Below, piece by piece: positions 1-12,151 of a DNA stretch of 64,000 bases. Source of the stretch: Escarpia spicata. Its lineage: Eukaryota; Annelida; Polychaeta; Sabellida; Siboglinidae. The notes under the pieces are model-generated. The model had not been told where the DNA came from, made no database searches, and was given only the letters and a program-made list of their open reading frames with translations. Location of the stretch: assembly GCA_963995525.1 (NCBI GenBank), contig OZ023206.1, positions 72,018,490 to 72,082,489 on the forward strand, given 5' to 3'. Positions within the stretch are counted from its first letter, which is position 1. Every line of letters begins with the position of its first letter. The translations under genes were made by a program, and so were the position numbers.

Positions 1-97
1 CTCTTGTCACCTTTCCTCCTGTCAGCGTCCCTTTTATCGACTTCCCTTCTATCACATTTGCTCTCACTTCCTTTCGTCCCTTCTTCTTTCGTCCCAT

Positions 98-562
98 CTA
101 ATTTTCCTCTCTCCTCTCCCGTTCCATCTTCCCTCCCTCCTTCTCTACAGTCACTTTCTTCCCTGTCACCTTCACGCTTGTCACGTTTTCTGTTGTCGAT
201 TTTCCAATTTCTTCCCCTCCAATCACCTTCTCTCCTCTCAATCTCCTTTCCTCAGTTTTCTTGCCACTGCTATTCTCCTTCAGTCTTGCAGTATCCTCAC
301 CTCTCTCCCTGTCGTCTCTCTCCATTCGACCTGCCTCCTTGCTAATTCCCATCTCCATTCCCTTCACAATATCTGTCAACCTAACTATCTCCTTCTGCAG
401 ACACTCCACCTTCCAACATCCAATGCACTGAAAGGTGAATCCTTCCTCCATGGTTTCTGCCCATGACTTTCCACACCCGGACAATGCAAAATCTACCCAG
501 CTGTGGCAGTGATCGCACACCAAGTGTCGCTTTGCCTTGACTTGCCGCTTGCAAGGCGCCAT
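98..562 (-). CDS. Possible ORF1-type protein of a retroelement (Cys-rich head, charged tail)
   Basis: This 154-residue frame opens with a Cys/His cluster (CDHCHSW near residue 16, then CIGC near residue 46) that could bind zinc. A short leucine/isoleucine helix follows (EIVRLTDIVKGM), then a very long Lys/Glu-rich repetitive tail. A Cys-rich head followed by a coiled or charged region is the usual look of ORF1 proteins of CR1-like retrotransposons, but no endonuclease or reverse transcriptase follows in the window. The tail is encoded by a pyrimidine-rich plus strand (TCCCTT-like runs), so part of its openness may be compositional. A genuine ORF1 fragment or a host pseudogene are both possible. 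Confidence 0.35.
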   Translation of the reverse strand: MAPCKRQVKAKRHLVCDHCHSWVDFALSGCGKSWAETMEEGFTFQCIGCWKVECLQKEIVRLTDIVKGMEMGISKEAGRMERDDRERGEDTARLKENSSGKKTEERRLRGEKVIGGEEIGKSTTENVTSVKVTGKKVTVEKEGGKMERERREEN

Positions 563-1382
563 ATCCCGATCAGAATTTATTTAATAACTTAACTAACTTA
601 GTCTTTATAAAGACTGTTTCCTGTGTACTACAGCACACTTTAGGTTACAAATTTCAATTACACAGCCGACTATTTATCCTAACACCAACGCTAACATCAC
701 CGGTAGTGACTTAATTTAAATACAATCAATTACGTTATGTTAGGCTGCTTTATTTATTTAGGTTACGCCGCCCGACTATCGCCCTTGCTTAATTTTAACA
801 ACAATGCTACCTAACCAAAATATCAAGCAAGTACTGGCTTACACAGATATTATCTTATGTAAGTAGTTTGATGGTTGTTACTTTATCTCCTATATATTCT
901 ACCACATAATCAGGTTTGTTAAATCTTGTTTACAACTTATCGAAGGCTAAGCCGCCTATGTGAGTTACCCTATTATCACTCACTATACTAAGGTGTTCTA
1001 AAATACTTTAACTAACTAACTTTAAGCACAACTGCTACTCAATATATGTTTATTGCAACTTTATGAATTATATTAAGGCAAAAATAATACTTATCAATCA
1101 GTAATTCCACTTGTTTATCAACTTTTTTACACCACCAATTTCTACGATCTATCTCCGCCAAATATAGCCTCGTTTATTCCCCTTTGACTTCGACTACCGC
1201 TCCTTCCTCTGTCGGTCGGCATTAGACGACAAATACCAAGTTGTTTCACCGCCTCTGTGCCTCGGTGTCTTTGAACAACGACTTTGTATTCTAATGACGC
1301 AGTTGAAGAAACCGGCGGCTTGTGTACAGTATCACCATGGCAACGGTCACAATTCACCGAACACGACGCGGCAATATTACAC
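563..1382. other. AT-rich spacer, nothing recognised
   Basis: No coding signal, RNA gene or clear repeat was seen here. Short frames occur near 1.2-1.5 kb on both strands but overlap the inverted-repeat DNA transposon that starts at 1383 and carry no recognisable motif. Confidence 0.5.
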
Positions 1383-2594
1383 CAGGGCCCGAGGTTATAA
1401 AGCCGTACTCGGTGCTCGGTGCTCAGAATTCCATGCTCAAGCCTCGCTTTCACACCATGCTCATACTCACGGAGATTATAACACTTTCCGAGCACGTAAT
1501 CGCATTCAGACTTGAGCATGAAACGTCTAAATTCTTAGTATGCTATGGACCTTGCTCAACGCCGTACTCAAACAAACAAAGATGGCAGCTCACGTAGAAA
1601 TTAGTCGAATTCGTTGTCCAAGTTCGATGTTTTCGAGAAGAAACGCAGCTCGATACCAGCGTCCGAGTCGCTTCCGAGATGTAATCAATCCATTTCAAGA
1701 AGTGGAGTAACACGAAATTAGCGAAAGATTCCGTGTTATGCCTCAAACTGCACTATTTACTGAACATTTGTCAAATCTAGCGGGAGACACTACAACACAA
1801 TGTTACAACGTTTATGTTTTGGTGCCACCTTTTTCGACAACGGGGACCATTTGTTTAACGTTACTGCTTGGCGATACAATTTCACGATCAACTGCCGAGC
1901 AGTTCATACGAAACACTTCTCCAAAACAGTGTTGTTTACCTGGTCCTGGACGATTAATAAAATACCACGCCAGACATTAAGCCATATCAATACAACATAC
2001 ATGTGTATATCTTAAAAATATAAAATAACTAATAAAATTACGACGTCACAAATAATAATATTGATATGTTGTTGAACGATTTCAAAATTTGTTGGTGAAA
2101 ACTGCATATTATGCTTGCGTAAGGCAGAAACCGAGTGGTCCAGTATACAGCGTGACTGACCAGTGGCAGGTCATGTTACTACTGTTTTACGCTATTTTAT
2201 CTTTTGAATTGTCTTGTGCCATGTCTCTTCCATCGTGCACGGCGAAGTACTTTCCTCGCAGCGTTATTCAGTCGATATTCCTCTGCGCATTTCACCATAA
2301 AATAAACACATTCACAACGTCAACGGCGTAAGTCTTCGTCAATCACCATTTTATAGTCGGAACTTGATATTGTTTATAAATAGGTGTAGGTTTGTTATCT
2401 TCGTCAACAAGAGAGCTCCGAAAGAGCTCTTTCTTTTTCTCTCGTACTCAAGACGGCGTACTCAGTTGAGCACGTACTCAAGAAGTTTTATAACCACCGT
2501 GAGTGAGCATGGATTCTCCGGTGAGCATGAAATCTCGAGTCTGAGCATGGAGTTGAGTATGAGCACCGAGTACGCTTTATAACCTCGGGCCCAG
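1383..2594. mobile_element. Non-autonomous DNA transposon with long terminal inverted repeats
   Basis: The left end (CAGGGCCCGAGGTTATAAAG) and the right end read on the other strand (CTGGGCCCGAGGTTATAAAG) match almost exactly. Similarity continues about 130-150 bp inward through shared blocks such as GTACTCGGTGCTC, CCATGCTCA and CTCACGG.GATTATAA. The element is about 1.2 kb and has no transposase frame, so it would depend on an enzyme made elsewhere. The CAGGG-type terminus recalls hAT elements, but I could not find a convincing 8-bp target duplication, so the superfamily is left open. Confidence 0.55.
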
Positions 2595-2779
2595 TTGTAT
2601 GTCAGAAAATCCAGGAAGTGACAACTATCCATGCTGTAATTATGACGTGGTGTTGCATAGATGTTCACAGTTTGATGTAAAATCAAAGTGTACACGTGCT
2701 AGTATAACACTTATAATAGTTAGTGAATGATGTGGAAGTCATATAGCCGCACTGGAAATATAACGAAGGCTACAACATT

Positions 2780-3680
2780 TATAAAGAAGCACTTAACCAA
2801 TCTTAAACTGAAATTAGAAATTCAAAGAGAAACTATGAACAGAAAATACCTTGTAATATAAAATATGACAACAAGAGTTTTTATGCATATGTTCGGAGCA
2901 AACAGAAAGTTCAGGATAATGTCGGTCACCAAAAGATAGTGCTGGAAATATAATATCACACGGATTCTTAATGGCAGAATACCTAAATGAGTACATTAGT
3001 TCGGTGTTCACCAGGGCAAATATTAAATCACAGCCAGTACCTGAGGTTAAGTTCAAGGGGGCGTAATAAAACTATTTAGGACAGTTAATTCTAACCCCGG
3101 AAATGATAGCTAAGAAAATAAGGGCAATGAAGGATAATAAATCACCTGGAGTGGATAGGATTCCACCTAAACTACTATTGGAAATTGCAGAACAAATCGG
3201 CATACCGCTTGCAACAGTTTTCAATTTGTTATTAGAAGAAGGAGTGGTTCCTTTAGAATGGAAAGAAGCAAACATACTTTTATTTAAAAAGAGTACGAGA
3301 AACAAGTCAGAGAACTACAGACCAGTGAGTTTAACATCGGTGATTTTCTAAATATTAGAAAGACTAATTAAAGATCACATGGTGAATTTTCTTGTTAAAC
3401 ATAACTTGGTAAACCCATCTCAACATGGATTTCTAAAAGCGAGGTCATGCTTAACAAATATGTTATGTTTTTGGAAGATATCACTAAGTGGGTAGACGAG
3501 AGATCACCAGTGGATATTATCTACTTAATCTAAAGGCCCTTGGCATAGGGGATGGCATAGGGGATGGCATAGGGGATGGCATAGGGGATGGCATAGGGGA
3601 TGGTATACGTAACTGGATAGAAAAATGGCTCATTAACAGAAGACAACGGGTAGTAGTTGATGGGGAGGCTTCAAAGTATT
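2780..3680 (+). pseudogene. Non-LTR retrotransposon reverse transcriptase fragment (CR1/RTE-like)
   Basis: Frames in this stretch give the pre-RT and early RT of a LINE. The first part reads like YVRSKQKVQDNVG. From 3103 an open frame contains AMKDNKSPGVDRIPPKLL and ENYRPVSLTSV, the classic block leading into the RT fingers. After an in-frame stop near 3350 the reading continues as HNLVNPSQHGFLKARSC. The palm motif with YADD is not reached: the catalytic part is replaced by a 12-bp tandem repeat at about 3541-3605, and a short RT-like tail (KWLINRRQRVVVDG) resumes after it. The copy is dead, with stops and a missing core. Confidence 0.7.
3541..3605 (+). repeat. 12-bp tandem repeat (GGGGATGGCATA)
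   Basis: About five copies of a 12-bp unit lie head to tail inside the RT fragment. The unit is a multiple of three, so the frame reads a Gly-Ile-Gly-Asp repeat. It sits where the RT palm should be. Confidence 0.85.
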
Positions 3681-3688
3681 AATATTAT

Positions 3689-3689
<1 letters not shown>

Positions 3690-3722
<33 letters not shown>

Positions 3723-4077
3723 TGACACACTCAATAGTGAGCATATCATTATATATTGTTCTTCTCTTATTGGTCTCATTACGCTATTATATATGATTAT
3801 TATATGTATCTACATTGACGCACTCAATAGGGAGTATATCATTGTATAATGTTCTTTCCTTGTTGGTCTCATTACGCTATTATATATGATTATTATGTGT
3901 ATCTACATTGAAACACTCAATAGGGAGTATATCATTGTATAAAGTTCTTTCCTTGTTGGTCTCATTACGCTATTATATATGATTATTATATGTATCTACA
4001 TTGACACACTCAATAGGGAGTATATCATTGTATAATGTTCTTTCCTTGTTGGTCTCATTACGTTATTATACATAATT
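3690..4077 (+). repeat. (AT)n tract followed by four copies of a ~93-bp tandem repeat
   Basis: After an AT dinucleotide tract, four units begin with ACATTGACACACTCAATAG (near 3719, 3812, 3905 and 3998), each ending in GGTCTCATTACGCTATTAT. Units 2-4 are nearly identical and unit 1 is more diverged. It lies directly downstream of the RT fragment and may be a 3'-end satellite of that LINE or an independent minisatellite. Confidence 0.85.
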
Positions 4078-4650
4078 TGTCTTAATTCGATTTGTATATA
4101 TGTGCAATGTAATGAGTTCAAACAAATTGATTTGATTTGAATTTAATTGCGCTTGCTAAGTGAATTGCACTTCACAAAGGTATTCAGATTCAGATTCAGA
4201 CTGTTTATTACCAAGTAGCATTTCAAATGTACGAGGAATTCTTGGCGTTGTGGCGTCAACATACATGCACGCTTGTTTCCCCTGCCCCCCATCATGCACG
4301 CGCAAAATATACAATCAGAAACATTATGAAACTGTGCTAAAACTAGTATAAATTTAAACCAAGGCCAACTGCCAACATATTTTAAGACAGTCGTACATAT
4401 ATTGAAATAAAGTGAACTTGATAACATAATATCAATACCGTCTGAGCGTTACCTAAAAAGTTAAAAAGTATACATGTAGTTAAATAAATAATAAATAAAT
4501 GTATCAATAAATTAGCTGACGATATAAAAACTAAGCTGACAGTTAAAAAGTGTGTACATACATGTAGTCAAGTTAATAAATAGTAAATAAATAAATAATA
4601 AACTAAATAAATAACTAAAAAAATAATTAATTAATAATTTAGCATGGCGA
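4078..4650. other. AT-rich spacer
   Basis: AT-rich sequence with AAATAAATA-type runs near 4480-4640. A short ATTCAG triplication occurs near 4180. No gene is visible. Confidence 0.5.
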
Positions 4651-4659
4651 CATATAATC

Positions 4660-5990
4660 TAAACCGACTGAAAACAGTATCATGGCATCTCGCGGTTCAA
4701 GTGACTCACAGCCTGCGGATAAAAACTATTTATAAATCTAGTGGTCCTTGTCTTAATACTTCTATAGCGCTTGCCAGAGGGAAGAAGTTCAAAGAGATGG
4801 TTGGCTGGGTGGGTAGTATCCCGTACAATGCTGGGTGGGTAGTATCCCGTACAATGCTTTTCGCGCACAGCGAGCATGGTAAATAGATTCAATGGATGGC
4901 CACTCGCGCCCAATCATTGTAGATGAGCCCTTCACGATAACTTCTAGCCGTTGTTTCTCCGCCTGACTGTCGCGGCCAAACCACACTACAATCGAGAAAG
5001 TGAGGATACTTTCAATGATTGCGCGGTAGAATCGTATCATAATCTCCTGAGCAATGCCGAATCTCCTGAGCTGCCTCGAGAAGAACAGGCGTTGTTATGC
5101 CTTTTTTGTAATGCACAGTGTGTTTGTGCACCAGCTGAGATCGTTTGAAATTGTTGTTCCAAGGAATCTAAAAGATTCAACCTGCTCGACCTCCACGCCA
5201 TTTATCGAAAGAGGGTGGATGGGAGTCTTCTTTTTACGAAAATCAACAATCATTTCTTTAGTCTTTGAAACGTTTAATTCGAGATTGTTATCCGCACACC
5301 AGCCAACCATTCTCTGAACTTCCTCCCTGTATGGCGTCTCATTCGCATTCTCAATGCAGCCCTCCGCAGTAGTGTCATCGGAAAACATGATCACAAGGAC
5401 CGATTGGTCCACGGAGACACAGTCATTTGTGAAGATAGTAAACAGGAAGGGGGATAGCACACAACCTTGTGTGGCTCCTGTATTTAGGATAAGAGGTCTG
5501 GAGATAGAATTGTTGACTCTGACAGATTGAGGCATGTGAAGAAGAAAGCTAAGGACCCAGTGACACATGGCAGGATGTACATTGAACAATGAAAGTTTAT
5601 CGAACAGCTTGAATGGGATGATAGTGTTAAATGCTGAGCTGACGTCAATGAACAGGATCCTGGCATAGGTTCCTGGCCTCTCTAGGTGCTTCAGAATGTG
5701 ATGCAGACCTAAAGCTACCGCATCGTCTACTGATCTGTTTGCTTGATATGCAAACTGGCGCGAGTCCAGGAGGCCGTCGGTGACCGACTTCAGGTACTTG
5801 AGTACTATGCGCTCGAACACTTTCATGGCGACTGAGGTCAGTGCCACTGGACGGTAGTCGTTCAACCCGGTGATGTTGGACTTCTTGGGAATGGGTTATA
5901 TAGTGGAAGTTTTGAAGCAGATTGGAACTCTGCACTGCCGGAGAGAGGAGTTGTAGATGTCCGTATACCAACGAAGGAGCACCATAAATA
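4660..5990 (-). pseudogene. L2/Rex1-like non-LTR retrotransposon, 5'-truncated RT
   Basis: Read on the minus strand, the frame at 5865-5095 carries ordered RT motifs: NDYRPVALTSVAMKVFE, then FIDVSSAFNTI (palm motif A), GCVLSPFLFTIFTND, and FSDDT in place of the usual YADD, ending in ELNVSKTKEMIVDFR. After a frame change near 5095 the C-terminal domain continues in another frame (FYRAIIESILTFSIVVWFG, then the RARKALY region). Upstream of 5865 the N-terminal piece is broken by a stop. This is typical of CR1/L2/Rex1-clade LINEs truncated at the 5' end. A 26-bp direct duplication (GGGTGGGTAGTATCCCGTAC) near 4808-4860 interrupts the tail. Confidence 0.8.
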
Positions 5991-7480
5991 GCTATACATG
6001 GCTGAACAAGTATTTTTCAACTTCACCCAAAATGCTTGCGGCCAGCCCTGGGAACTCCGATTTCCTGTTGTATCTTCATAGAAGCCTAATTGATTGATAT
6101 TTAAGTCGATGAAGCAGAAGGGGCCAAGTCAAGCTGTGCCAAGTTGGTCGAATATGACTAGTGGATACCTAGTAATGAACAGCGACAAGTCGAAGTGAGT
6201 CGACGCCAGTCTTCGTGAGCATATTCAATACATAACGCTGGGTACACACCAGTCCGATCCGGCCGAGCAATGCCGGTGTAGCATGAGACAGCGACAAGCC
6301 GAGACATGTCCTCGAGAGCCCACTCAACACATAATGCTAGCTAGAAATCAGCTCGATCCGAACGAATCGATCCAACCAATCGTCTCGAATCGAACCAAAC
6401 GGTCGAGCTAATTGATGTCTGATAACTTCCCGACTCCAAAATCCTAGCTTCCTACTCCCGATTAAAAATCCGAATCGAGAGACTGTGTATGGGGTTGTGG
6501 TAACTGCAACTGAATTCCTTTTTCGCTATTCTCTCCCGTGGTCAGAGCCGTGCGTCAACGGGTCAGTCGAGTTGATGGCTCACCCCCGGTCGGGTGTATC
6601 TCCAACTATATGGGGCGTGGAGTGGGCAGCACCCGACTAACTGGTGTGATATATCATAGACACAATCCATGCGTTCATATAAACGGGGTACTTGTTTATT
6701 TCATCAATTTAACAATTGATCATGCTGGCCAACTTGTAGAAAATGTCATTGAGGATGGGTGTATACTTTTACCCGTTCAACTTGAACAGGGTGGAGGGAG
6801 TTGTTGGATATCAAGTGTCAATAACTACCTAAGAAGCCCCCGGACCATATCAGCAAGACGATGTTGCTAGTACCCGGTCCGAAGACGCTTGAAACGATGA
6901 AGAAGTAACAGCGATTTTTTTTTCGTATACATAGTAGGCCTATGGAAATATTTATATAAGAGTTCCCTGGCGGAGGTGAGACAATCACGAGTCACAGGTG
7001 GTCTACGCAGTCAGGACTTACGCACGATGTTTTCTCGAATGTTCTACAGCCACATGTTCACTGCTTCACTGTCGCATATGGTAACACGGCGTTTAACCAA
7101 TGTTAACCAGTGGCTCACTAAATAAATACGTTAGTCCAACTCATCCAACACCCAATTGTGCATTGGTTACAGCTAGAGATCAAGGTTGATGCTTGATATA
7201 GTAATCCATTTACTGCGCGCTGGTCACAGCTAAACTGGGATTTGTGCGGTGTGTAACGTCAGGGCAGTCGAACAGAAGGAATCGTGAAAAAGGATGTTCC
7301 AAATAAAGAAAGAAAAACAACGAAAACCAACGAAAAACAAATAAAAGCGCAGATAAAAACAAGTGGTGCACTATATACATATGTTTGTAGCTTTAGAGGA
7401 TGTGGACGCCATGTAAGGATTGCATCTCCCTGTTGGCTGGCTGATATAGTTTGGGGTTTCGTTTGCGTGTGATGGTGAGG
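5991..7480. other. Intergenic stretch with weak direct repeats
   Basis: No supported gene. Two degenerate direct repeats beginning CAGCGACAAG(T/C)CGA lie near 6180-6260 and 6290-6370. An A-rich stretch occurs near 7280-7360. A 110-codon frame at 6538-6870 has no recognisable motif. Confidence 0.45.
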
Positions 7481-7489
7481 ACTGCGAAT

Positions 7490-10044
7490 TTATTAACATT
7501 GAAGTTCATTGACCACTTCTTAAAACAGGTTGCGAGGGTTTCTAAATCGATTTGTCATATCTGTTGATCTTTTGTGTTCTTTATTTCACTGTATAGGATG
7601 CTGTCGTCTGCAAAGAATTTAATTGTTGAATTTATTTGTTCCTTGATGTCGTTTATGTATCGAAGGAATAGCACTGGCCCCAGGGCAGATCCCTGAAGGA
7701 CTTCGGAAGTGGTATTAGCCCAGGAAGAGTGTGTGCCATTGAATGAAACAGATTGTTTACGATGGGATAAAAAGCTATTGATCCAGCCAAGAGTGTTCTT
7801 TCTGATGCCGTTGTAGTTTAATGTATCTGATAGGTGGTGATGAGCAACTTTATCAAAAGCTTTCCTGAAGTCAAGTAATATTACATCTGTCTGACATTTT
7901 TGATTTAGTGTTTCTGACCAGTCATTGGTTGAGTTTATGAGTTGTGTTACAGTAGAGAGGCAGTTACTGAATCCATGTTGTTTATTAATGAGGATGTTAT
8001 GAGTGTTAAGATGTTTGGCGACATGACTTAAGATTATGTGTTCCATGATTTTACAGCACAAGCAGGTCAAGGATATGGGTCGGTAGTTCGAGGCGTCTGA
8101 TTTTGGACCGCCCTTATGAATTGCTGTAACCAGTGCTCTGGCTCCACTGTTTTGGGACTGTTGCTTGGTCATTTGATTGCTAGAATAGACATCTAAGAGC
8201 TGGAGCTAGTTCATTTGCAACAATCATAAGGAAACGAGGTGACATTTCATCAGGATCGCATACTTTTGATGGGCTTAAGTTAAATAATTGTTTGGCTATG
8301 CCGGCAGTTGTGATGTGTAAATGAGGAATGGAGGCGTATGGAGACGGACCTTTACTATGCATTGGTGTACGCGTCTGCTTATTAAATACGCTTTGGAAGT
8401 GCATGTTCAATGCCTCCGCCTTGTAGTGATCTGTGCTGCACATTTTATGAAAAGTTTTAAGTGTTGGGATTCCTAGGTTTTCTGTGCGAGTGAGTTTTAT
8501 GTATGGACAGAACGATTTTGGGTTTTCAGTCATATTCTTGCCCATTATGTTGTTGGCATAATCGTGGTTTGCTGAGCGGATACATTTGGTAACATAGTTG
8601 CGATATTCACGATAGGCTTTCCAATCTGATGGGGTGTTTGTTTTATGGGCTTTTGAGAACAATTTGTCACGTTTTCTCATCTTATGCTTGATTTAAGATG
8701 TTACCCAAGGCAGATTTCGTTTTCCTTTAGTGAGTTTTGATGGAACATTGTCATCCACAATCTTGTCCAGTCCATTTCTTATTGCTTCCCAGTTTGTGTC
8801 AACTGGATTTTCTTCAGGGTTTGGGGGCTATGAAGTTGTTGACGAAATCATACACTTTGGTTTGCAGTATTTGGGGGTCAATTCTGTCATAGAGATATAT
8901 CTTTCTTTGTGGTTTCTTTTGTAACTTATGTTTGATAATGATATCAGACAGTACCATGCAATGGTCAGACATGCCTGGAAGTACCTGTATGTTGTCTATG
9001 AGATTAGGGTTTGATGTAACTAGAAGGTCCAGGATGCTATTTGAGACAGGTCTTATTATGCTGGTAACTAGTTGTGAAAGCGAGTTATCAAGTAAGAAGT
9101 CAACGAATTAAATTTATCGTGCATTGCTTTAGTATTAGTTGTAAACCAGTCGGTCCAGTTCATCTCTGGTAGATTGAAGTCCCCTCCAATTATTAGGTTT
9201 GGGTGCTGGCATGGGTTTTTATTGATAGTCTTGGCTACTGATAAGATTAAGGCGTCTAATGACTGAGTTTTTTTCCTGGTGGTGTATAATAACTGGCCAG
9301 ATAGAGCAGTTTAGAGTTACTGAATTGCACGCTTGCCCAGATAATTACACAGTTTTCGCCTAATTCAGGTTCATCAGAGGTAATGAGGGAGTCTTTGGTG
9401 GCAATAAAGACTCCTCCTCCATTTGCATCGCGATCTTTGCGGTAGACAGTATCTTTTTGGGGGAATAGTTCATATGTAGCCATATTGCTATCTAATTTGG
9501 ATTCACAACCCAATATGAGTTCTGGTTTGTGTTGATCGATTGTTGCACGGAAGGCTGCTTGTTTAGTCGCGCTTTTGATATTGTTACACTTTATGATCAT
9601 TGCCCTGAGGCTATGTTTTTTTGTTTTTGATGGTAGGCGTGTTACGAGTACCAGACGAACCTTTGGATGGAATTGAGGTTTTCGGGTGCATATTATTTTC
9701 ATCGTTGATACAGTCATTGTCATTAGTGTCATCAAGTTCAGAGAGCAGAGGAAAGGAGTTGGTAATGGCGACTAATTGGGTTTGAGATATTGACGAATCA
9801 AAATTTGGAAAACCACATTTGTAGCAGATCCATGAGAAGCTTGATATGTTTTAATAACGCTATAGTAAATTGTTTTGGTGTCTAAACATTTGGTATGGTA
9901 CCAGAGTTCACATTTGTAGCACAGGAGAGCTCTGCCATCTTCCTTTACTTCATCCCTGCATACTCCACAAGGATACAAAGATTCAGTACAACTATGAAGA
10001 CTATTTGTTTCGATTTGGCCAGCGAGAAGTATGATCAATGACAT
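7490..10044 (-). pseudogene. CR1-like non-LTR retrotransposon (PHD-type ORF1, endonuclease, RT), degenerate
   Basis: Reading right to left, the order is that of a near full-length LINE. A PHD-like zinc finger at 10044-9772 (CGVCRDEV...LLCYKCELWYHTKC) is followed by an APE-type endonuclease at 9735-9256 (ATIDQHKPELILGCESKLDS, GGGVFIATKDS). The endonuclease continues in other frames to about 8900. An RT-proximal segment at 8680-8180 contains YREYRNYVTKCIRSANHDY and FLMIVANELAPALR. The RT at 8172-7555 has NYRPISLTCLCCKIMEHII, LLDFRKAFDKV, LQGSALGPVLFLRYINDI and FFADD. Frame breaks between the blocks show it is inactive. The thumb and 3' end are lost near 7550. Confidence 0.85.
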
Positions 10045-11650
10045 ATGATAATGGTTGGCTTTGAATTTCAGGACTTGGGGACAGAAACATGATTTCTGTT
10101 TAGAAATTATATACAGAGCTAAACTCTACTTGCCGACATTTTCACTGAAATTTAAGATGTTGCTGACATTAGTAGTATCGTTGGACCCTTCCTCAATGTG
10201 GGAATTTGAAGGTTATGCAGACAGGAAGCCAGAGTTGTGTTAACTTGCAGACTAGTCTTGTTTGGGGCTGTGAGCAGGGCAATAATCCCGAGTAGCAGTA
10301 ACAGAGTTGTCATGTTGAGAGTTGGGAGAATGTGATAATGTTTATACCGGCTAAGCAAATGGAGTGTTCTAACTGTATATGTTTAATAGGTGTCAATTTT
10401 AGTGTAGTGCTGTAACGTACTTACAAAATATTGCTTGTTAAAACTTGCCTTTACATAAGAGCTAAAGACACAGTAAATATAAACTATAAAATATAAACTA
10501 TGAATTATAAAGAAAAAATGTGCACGTGCAGATTTTGAGGGCTTGTGCAAGCAACACAAACAGACAGATATTAATGATATTTTCGGTTCTGGGCCGACTC
10601 GGAACCTCTGGGTATTTGAAAAACAAAGGGGTGTCAATGTCCCGAAAATGACACACCCGAAGATTGCCCTGTTAGTTCAGAGGGCGGAAGATAGATGGGT
10701 AGGATGATAAACAAAATGGTGTTTTAACCTAAAACTGTGTATGTACATCTTAAGGTAAGTTGTGTATAATTGAAGCTAGAGTAGTGTAATAAATGTCTGT
10801 TTAGTTCGTATATTAAATTATGAAGAAATGCGTTGTTATTTGAGTTGTTTTGGGGGGGATTTGGTTACGCGCGCTTTTAGTGCTTATTGTTTACATCCGT
10901 GCAACCGGTTCCTATATTAGGAACCGGTTGCAAAGCTAGCTAATTTGACAAAACGTAGTTTAGGGGAGTTTGAATGGAAGTATTATTACACGATTACATT
11001 CTAATAGTGGTACTATTGAACATCTGTAAATTTGAACTTGTAAAAGTTTTTAAAATTCGTGATGTTAACGATAAACATTATAACGAGTAAAGGTACGACT
11101 GCACCTGACGCATGCGCACACACAATCCACAAAAACAACACCTTTAAGACCAGACATCCAGTAGCCTCGTTTATCCAGGCGTCGTGAGGTGGCAGCATTG
11201 TACCATCATTACGGCCTGGATTATTAAAACTCCTGCAGTGCTATCGGTAGGGCGCTTTATCCCAGATTCGGGTAAAGACAATGATTGGCTCTCGGGCCAA
11301 CTATGATATAACAAATTAAATAAGGATACACTGTTATCAGATAATACTATACTATAACAACTATTCAACATTAAACTTATATTGAAACATGTCACACACA
11401 AAATAAACCGATATTAAACTTGTTTGTAGTGTAGTGTCTTTTAATCACATGCATATTCACTAGGTGGCAGCTCTCGTGGCTGCCGAAGATTCCGTATTGG
11501 CGTTTTTTGCTTATGCTCGAGGAGAAAGAAAAAGACTAAGTGTGAATAAGCATGATATAAATACCAAACAAGGACAAATTTTACTAAACAAAGTGCAATC
11601 GATGTCTCGCGCAACGGTCGGACTGCTAACTAATATTATGTAGTCGCCAA
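10045..11650. other. Spacer, with one perfect hairpin
   Basis: Short frames here have no recognisable motif. The only structured item is the hairpin at 10901-10931. The 5' end of the minus-strand LINE may extend slightly past 10045 but cannot be delimited. Confidence 0.45.
10901..10931. repeat. Perfect short inverted repeat
   Basis: Fourteen-base arms GCAACCGGTTCCTA and TAGGAACCGGTTGC are separated by a 3-base loop, with no mismatch. Each arm itself contains the palindrome AACCGGTT. There is no T-run after it, so it is not a terminator. Confidence 0.9.
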
Positions 11651-11659
11651 AATACAACC

Positions 11660-11742
11660 AGAACGTGCTGATCTTGGTGACTAAGTCGGTTGCCTGTCGA
11701 GCAACTGTTTTAGGGTCCTCGGTTCGAATCCCGCAGAGTACG
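11660..11742 (+). repeat. Possible tRNA-derived SINE head
   Basis: A B-box-like motif (GGTTCGAATCC) lies about 45 bases downstream of an A-box-like segment (TGGTGACTAAGTCGG). That spacing fits an RNA polymerase III internal promoter. The acceptor and anticodon stems do not pair convincingly, so this is not a functional tRNA. It fits the 5' head of a tRNA-derived SINE. Confidence 0.4.
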
Positions 11743-11916
11743 CGAAAACTTTGTTTGTGTTCATTTAGTTTAACATTAATTTTATGTTGTACAATACTAT
11801 TTCGGGCACTATTTCGTAATTCCATTTCGTTATCAAAAACACACATAATATATAAACATTCTGGGCGATAGACGTGCTAACTGGCAGTGAGCAGTCAAAA
11901 CGCGATTCAGATTTTC

Positions 11917-12151
11917 CTTGCGAAGTCACGCAGCCAGGCGAGAGTCGGTTAAGCGAGACTAATACTTATTAAAACACGGAAAGTCCTGACAATACGTCAC
12001 ATATAACTTCATAAATTGATGACGCTTTAATTTATGAGTATATATATACCAGTGTTGCCATCTAGCGGATAACACTCAGAAGGGCCGTTCAGAGCCAGAC
12101 TTCTTCCTGGCGAAGTCACGCAGCCAGGCAAGAGTCTGTTAAGCGAGACTA
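11917..12151 (+). repeat. ~45-bp direct repeat pair
   Basis: The block GCGAAGTCACGCAGCCAGGC followed by a GAGAGTC.GTTAAGCGAGACTA-like tail occurs near 11920-11964 and again near 12107-12151 with few changes, about 187 bp apart. A small non-autonomous element or a diverged tandem duplication could explain it. Confidence 0.7.

Noticed and set aside
4..345. 113-codon plus-strand frame rich in Ser/Leu/Pro
   Set aside because: Product of a pyrimidine-rich tract, antisense to the more plausible Cys-rich frame.
11690..11740. Functional tRNA gene
   Set aside because: Acceptor and anticodon stems do not pair; only the internal promoter boxes are recognisable.
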